64,000 nucleotides of DNA, from NCBI GenBank assembly GCA_947499255.1, contig CANMNF010000001.1:1116001-1180000 (forward strand), written 5' to 3'. Shown here in pieces: positions 59,392-64,000 of the stretch. The translations under genes were made by a program, and so were the position numbers. The notes below the pieces were generated by a model. That model saw only the letters and a list, made by a program, of their open reading frames with translations. It had not been told where the DNA came from and did no database searches. Origin of the DNA: an uncultured Sphingomonadaceae bacterium. Lineage in GTDB: Bacteria; Pseudomonadota; Alphaproteobacteria; Sphingomonadales; Sphingomonadaceae. Numbering within the stretch: the stretch's first letter is position 1; every line of letters starts with the position of its first letter.

Positions 59392-60188
59392 CAGGCAGGT
59401 TTAATCGAGCGAGTGGCGATGAAATTGTTGAACAATTCAGAAAGCGGATCAGGCTCATCCCAATTGTCTTCGAACATGTCGGTCATTTGCAATCCAGCGG
59501 CCAACTGCCCGCCAATTTGCTGTTCCAGCGTGTGGCTGAAACTCAATATGCGGCTGTTATCGGCGGCCATGATTTCCTCACGCTCTGTTTCTGGCAGATC
59601 AAATTCGCTCATCGGCAATTTGTGTCGCGCGATCACTTCGCCGCGTTCAAGCGCGAGCACATCGAAGACGTAGACGATGGGATTGGTGAAGCCTGAAAGC
59701 AGCGCGCCACCAGGCCGCAAAACACGCGCGCATTCTTTCCAAACTGGCAGAATTTCAGGCGCAAAGCAGTTCGAGCAAGGGTGAAAAATCAGATCGAAAC
59801 TGGCATCATCAAAGGCGCAGAGATCATCCATATAGCCCTGCACCGTGCGCAGTTCCAAACCTTCGCGCGCCGCAACATCGCAATCACGCTGCAATTGCTC
59901 GTCCGATGCGTCCAAGCATGTCACGTGCGCGCCAGCGGCGGCAAAGGTCGGACATTGCTGACCACCGCCTGAGGCGAGCCCGAGCAGATCCTTGCCCGCA
60001 ATATCGCCAAACCATTCACGCGGGACAGTTTTGGAAGGGGTCAGCAATACATCCCAATCATCTTTGCGGGCACGCGCGATAACGTCTTCATCAACGGGCA
60101 CAGACCAACGCCCATCGGCATTTGCCCATGCGTCCCACCCGGTGCGGTTGAATTGTTTTGGATCCATGCCAGCGATTCCCCATTCCAT
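59391..60188 (-). CDS. Class I SAM-dependent methyltransferase
   Basis: DLLGLASGGGQQCPTFAAAGAHVTCLDASDEQLQRD...FDLIFHPCSNCFAPEI. Confidence 0.85.
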   Translation of the reverse strand: MEWGIAGMDPKQFNRTGWDAWANADGRWSVPVDEDVIARARKDDWDVLLTPSKTVPREWFGDIAGKDLLGLASGGGQQCPTFAAAGAHVTCLDASDEQLQRDCDVAAREGLELRTVQGYMDDLCAFDDASFDLIFHPCSNCFAPEILPVWKECARVLRPGGALLSGFTNPIVYVFDVLALERGEVIARHKLPMSEFDLPETEREEIMAADNSRILSFSHTLEQQIGGQLAAGLQMTDMFEDNWDEPDPLSELFNNFIATRSIKPA

Positions 60189-60240
60189 CGCTGCACAGGG
60201 TTAGACGAGACCCAAGCAAGGCGCTAGGCATAGCGCCATC

Positions 60241-61152
60241 ATGAGCACCGATCCCATCACACCTGATAGCCAGCATCGCAAAGCTGCGCTCGGCCTGCCT
60301 GAACGGCTGCGCGATTATGCGCTGTTGGCGCGGTGGGACAGGCCGATTGGCTGGTGGCTGCTCTATTGGCCCTGCGTGTTTGGCGTAGTGCTGACAGGGG
60401 CACCGTTATCGCTGCAATGGCCGCTGCTCTTATGGCTTCTGCTGGGCGCGGTGGCGATGCGCGGGGCAGGATGTGTTTATAACGATATCGTCGATGCTGA
60501 TCTGGACAAAAGCGTAGCGCGCACCGCCAGCCGCCCCATTGCCAGTGGCCGGGTTAGCAAGCGCGCAGCATGGATTTGGGTTATTGCGCAATGTCTTGTG
60601 GGCTTTGTCGTGCTGCTTCAATTGCCCTGGGAAGCGCAATTGGTGGCGCTGGGCAGCCTTGCTCTGGTGGCCGCCTATCCGTTTATGAAGCGCATCACAT
60701 GGTGGCCGCAATTGTGGCTGGGGCTGGTGTTTAACTGGGGCGCATTGGTGGGCTGGTTGGCGCTGCGTGATGATCGGATTGAAGTGATGGCAGCGCTGTA
60801 TGCCGGGGCGGTGTTGTGGTGCGTTGGCTATGACACGATTTATGCGTTGCAGGATAAGGAAGACGATGCGCTGGTCGGTATTCGCAGCTCTGCCCGGCGG
60901 CTGGGCGGCTCTGTTCGTGCAGGCGTGGCCGGGTTCTATATCGCAGCGATAGCGTGCTGGGCGCTGTCGTTTTATATGCTCAGGCTCGATTGGATGGCTT
61001 TGTTGGCGCTGGTGCCGATTGCGCTGCATCTTGGCTGGCAGGTGATCACGCTGGAGCCTGAAGATGGGGAGAATGCCCTCACCCGTTTTCGCAGCAATCG
61101 TATGGCCGGATTGCTGATCGCAGCAGCGTGCTTTGTGGTCGGTAATGCCTGA
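60241..61152 (+). CDS. ubiA: 4-hydroxybenzoate octaprenyltransferase
   Basis: YALLARWDRPIGWWLLYWPC...RGAGCVYNDIVDADLDKSVARTASRPIASGRVS...YDTIYALQDKEDDALVGIRSSAR. Confidence 0.96.
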   Translation: MSTDPITPDSQHRKAALGLPERLRDYALLARWDRPIGWWLLYWPCVFGVVLTGAPLSLQWPLLLWLLLGAVAMRGAGCVYNDIVDADLDKSVARTASRPIASGRVSKRAAWIWVIAQCLVGFVVLLQLPWEAQLVALGSLALVAAYPFMKRITWWPQLWLGLVFNWGALVGWLALRDDRIEVMAALYAGAVLWCVGYDTIYALQDKEDDALVGIRSSARRLGGSVRAGVAGFYIAAIACWALSFYMLRLDWMALLALVPIALHLGWQVITLEPEDGENALTRFRSNRMAGLLIAAACFVVGNA

Positions 61153-61194
61153 CTGCTATTGGGCCTGACCGCTATTGGGCCTAACTGCTATTGA
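61147..61194. repeat. 3 x 16-bp tandem repeat between convergent ubiA and ICMT-like genes
   Basis: gcctgactgctattgg / gcctgaccgctattgg / gcctaactgctattga. Confidence 0.93.
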
Positions 61195-62543
61195 ACTGGC
61201 CGAACTTCGCTGCGCTTCCTTGGATTGGCGCGGCGCAGCAATCGCGACAAGGGCGCTGTCAGCAATCCGTGCTGTTCCATCCAGGCATAATATGCCCGAT
61301 ATTTGGGATCTTCGGCCAGCAAATGCGCCTCCTCTGTACGCGCGCGCCAATAGTAAATCGCACTCACAATCGCGAGGAAACAGGTGTTGCGGATCGCATC
61401 CGCCATGGAATCGCTGGTGACCAGAAACGGCATTGCCGAACACCACCAGAACAGGTTTTTCGAAACATAGGCCGGGTGGCGCGTATAGCGATACGGGCCA
61501 TTGGTCAGCACGCCGCGATAGGTCAGATTGGAAAAGCGAATGCCAAATGCAATCGTTGCCCAAGCATAAATCGCGGTGAGGAACACCAGCCACGCAGCCC
61601 AAAACCACAAAAGCGTATCGTGTCCGGCGAACCAATATCCCCAATCAGCGGTGTTGTATTCATACTGGATAATCCCGCCATTGCCCATGAAGGCAAACAC
61701 AAAGGGCGGATAACAAATCAGCGCCGCAAGCCAACCTGCAAGAAACGGATTGCCGCTGCGAATATGCGCATCAAGCGGGCGCAGCGTCAGCAAATATCCC
61801 ACCGTGCCGATCTGCACATCGATCACGAAAAGCAGTTCGAACAACAAGACACCAAGGCGCACCGGATCGCTGACGGTCACCGATAAATCCGCCTCAACAA
61901 TGGAAGCAAAGCCGGGCGGCAGGATTGAGATCATAAAGGCGCCAAAAAAGCCTTTGATAATCCATGCGCGCCAATGCTTTTTAACCTCGTCGCCGTCCCA
62001 TGGCTCACGCCCGATTAGCATCGCGCCAAAGTGCCACGCATGATCGGCTGGGTTTTTCATCACCCGGTCCAGCCAGATGACATACGGCACGCTCAAGATG
62101 AAAAGCGGGATTGCCGCTGCGCCAATAACGCGCATGGCAAACAGATATTGCCCATCCCAATACCAACGGCCCAGCGCATACAGAATGCCGATGATCACCC
62201 ATGTCGCCCACAAGCCAGCAAGCTTGGTGGTGGCAGTTTCCAATGCTTGGGAAACAGGGCGCTTATTGTCCCAATCGATGCCCGTCGATGCGTTGCGGTG
62301 CACTTTATCGACCAGCACCGACCATGCCGCCATCGCAAGCCCTGTCACCACCATCGTGGCAAGCGCTGCATGCGGGCCGGAAAGCGGTCCGCGAGAGGCA
62401 TCCATACCCAAGGCCAGCGCAATATCTGGCCAACTGCGCGCAAACGCGATGCACGACAGCAAGACCGCCAAGCCGACAAATCCCACCCAAGGGGAAACGT
62501 CGCTGGCCGGTGGCTGCGAAGCAGGGGCGTGATGCGCGCTCAT
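61188..62543 (-). CDS. Multi-TM protein with C-terminal isoprenylcysteine carboxyl methyltransferase-like domain
   Basis: C-terminal GPYRYTRHPAYVSKNLFWW...EDPKYRAYYAWMEQHGLLTAPL motifs. Confidence 0.75.
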   Translation of the reverse strand: MSAHHAPASQPPASDVSPWVGFVGLAVLLSCIAFARSWPDIALALGMDASRGPLSGPHAALATMVVTGLAMAAWSVLVDKVHRNASTGIDWDNKRPVSQALETATTKLAGLWATWVIIGILYALGRWYWDGQYLFAMRVIGAAAIPLFILSVPYVIWLDRVMKNPADHAWHFGAMLIGREPWDGDEVKKHWRAWIIKGFFGAFMISILPPGFASIVEADLSVTVSDPVRLGVLLFELLFVIDVQIGTVGYLLTLRPLDAHIRSGNPFLAGWLAALICYPPFVFAFMGNGGIIQYEYNTADWGYWFAGHDTLLWFWAAWLVFLTAIYAWATIAFGIRFSNLTYRGVLTNGPYRYTRHPAYVSKNLFWWCSAMPFLVTSDSMADAIRNTCFLAIVSAIYYWRARTEEAHLLAEDPKYRAYYAWMEQHGLLTAPLSRLLRRANPRKRSEVRPVQ

Positions 62544-62636
62544 CGCCGCGTATCTATAGCGCAAGGGTTAATGCGCCGGTAACAGATTACGCAACAGATT
62601 GCGCAACCGGTGCTGTGGGGCATCAGATGGCCGAGA

Positions 62637-63965
62637 TTAGCGCCAGGCAGTGATGCGTCCGCTGTCATCTAGGATGTAGAGCGTTTCATTGGCCACGATC
62701 GGCGGCAAAGATACGCCATTATTCAGCTCTGTAAACTCTGTCACAGTGCCGGTCATTACGTCAGCGGACTGCACAACGCCGCGGCTGCTTGCGATCCACA
62801 GGCGGTTATTCGCCAGCACTGGCCCCGTCCAGAAAATCGGACCTTCGCGGTTTTTAACATTACGGAACTGTTCCAGCTGCGTCATCCAACGAATGCGTCC
62901 AGAGGTGCGTTGAATAGCCAGCAGGCGCGCATCATCGGTAAGGGTAAATACCCATTCGCCCACCACGGTGGGGGTTGAGATACCCGCCAGCGTCAATTCC
63001 CAGATACGTTGCCCGGTCGTCAATTCATAAGCGGCCATGCGGCCACCTTGGCCAAGCGCATAGACGCGGCCAGCATCGATAATCGGGTTGGCATCAACAT
63101 CGGTTAGCGTGCCAACCTGCGTGCTGATTGATGTACGCGCCAATGCATCTGACCAAAGGTTGCGGCCATTTTCATACCGGTACGCCACCAGCTCGCCCGA
63201 AGAATATCCAGCGATAACCGAACCTTGGCCCACAGCGGGGGCGGCAACGCCGAACACACCGGCTTGACCTGTTGCGGCGGCATCTTGCCACACAACAGAG
63301 CCATCTTCGCTGTTAAGCGCGTGGATCTGGTTGTCCTGCGTCATCACAAAAACGGTGTTGAACGCCACGGTAGGCGCGCCGCGCAATGGCCCTGCAGGCT
63401 TTACGCGCCAAAGCACTTGGCCAGTTGCCGCTTCCAGCGCGACCACATCGCCAACGCCGTTGGTGGCATAAAGCCGCCCATTGGCAAAACTTGCTCCGCC
63501 GCCAAAAGTTGCATCGCGCAAATCGCCCGAAACGCGGATCTCATGTTGCCAGCGCCGTGCGCCCGTTTGCGCATCAAAAGCGTGGATCACCGCGCCTGTA
63601 TCTACTGCGAAAAGCAATCCATCTGCCACCACGGGAGCTGCGGCCAGACGGCGCGTCTTCGTGGTGCCGGCGATTTGTGCCGTCCATGCGCGCACCGGAG
63701 CATCGCCCAAGGCCACATGGCCCGCCACTTTTGCTGCATTTCCGCCAGCTTGGGGCCAGCTTACATTGGCGCGCGCAGGGGGCACGATGACAGACACGTC
63801 TGCCAAAATTGGATCCGCCACAATCTCAGTCGCCAAGCGCGACAAAATCGGTTCACGATTGCCCGTTGTTGGTGTGCTTGCCTCTTCAGACCCACCAAAG
63901 GCCCCGCAGCCCGTCACACCAAGCGCCACAAGCGGGGCAAGAACCAAACGCATGGTGTGTGACAT
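62637..63965 (-). CDS. bamB: BamB-like lipoprotein, PQQ-type beta-propeller
   Basis: Lipobox LVALGVTGCGAFGG; repeated ALEAATGQVLWRV, ALNSEDGSVVWQD, AYELTTGQRIWEL blades. Confidence 0.88.
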   Translation of the reverse strand: MSHTMRLVLAPLVALGVTGCGAFGGSEEASTPTTGNREPILSRLATEIVADPILADVSVIVPPARANVSWPQAGGNAAKVAGHVALGDAPVRAWTAQIAGTTKTRRLAAAPVVADGLLFAVDTGAVIHAFDAQTGARRWQHEIRVSGDLRDATFGGGASFANGRLYATNGVGDVVALEAATGQVLWRVKPAGPLRGAPTVAFNTVFVMTQDNQIHALNSEDGSVVWQDAAATGQAGVFGVAAPAVGQGSVIAGYSSGELVAYRYENGRNLWSDALARTSISTQVGTLTDVDANPIIDAGRVYALGQGGRMAAYELTTGQRIWELTLAGISTPTVVGEWVFTLTDDARLLAIQRTSGRIRWMTQLEQFRNVKNREGPIFWTGPVLANNRLWIASSRGVVQSADVMTGTVTEFTELNNGVSLPPIVANETLYILDDSGRITAWR

Positions 63966-64000
63966 TGAACGAAATCGAATGGGAATCATCAAAATATCTC

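Noticed and set aside
1-64000. CRISPR arrays, toxin-antitoxin pairs, restriction or phage-defence cassettes
   Set aside because: No regularly spaced repeats, cas genes or recognisable defence domains in any frame read.

Overview
The window is a 64 kb, high-GC, gene-dense chromosomal segment from an alphaproteobacterium. Gene content and synteny (mutY-dciA-dsbA-dsbA-smc; nfuA-tsaB-rimI-mucR-fur-plsC-miaB-phoH-ybeY-corC) suggest Sphingomonadales/Erythrobacteraceae, but this is an inference. Most of it is housekeeping: metZ, leuB, recO, tlyA, ilvE, egtBD, class II DAHP synthase, bamB, gshA, rsmE, ubiA and others, plus one tRNA-Gln(UUG). I see no CRISPR array, rRNA operon, prophage or intact transposon. 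The points most worth a second look are: (1) a leader upstream of ilvE with a 15-nt Shine-Dalgarno matching the whole 16S 3' tail, two overlapping tiny ORFs and a strong terminator hairpin; (2) a tandem pair of PL14-like lipoproteins inserted between plsC and miaB; (3) a SoxR-type 19-bp-spacer promoter driving a VOC-family gene that is frameshifted in a poly-A run; (4) recurring 13-17 bp short tandem duplications near gene boundaries; (5) an AT-rich orphan membrane protein island between miaB and phoH. All calls come from reading the sequence and supplied ORFs; no database search was run.
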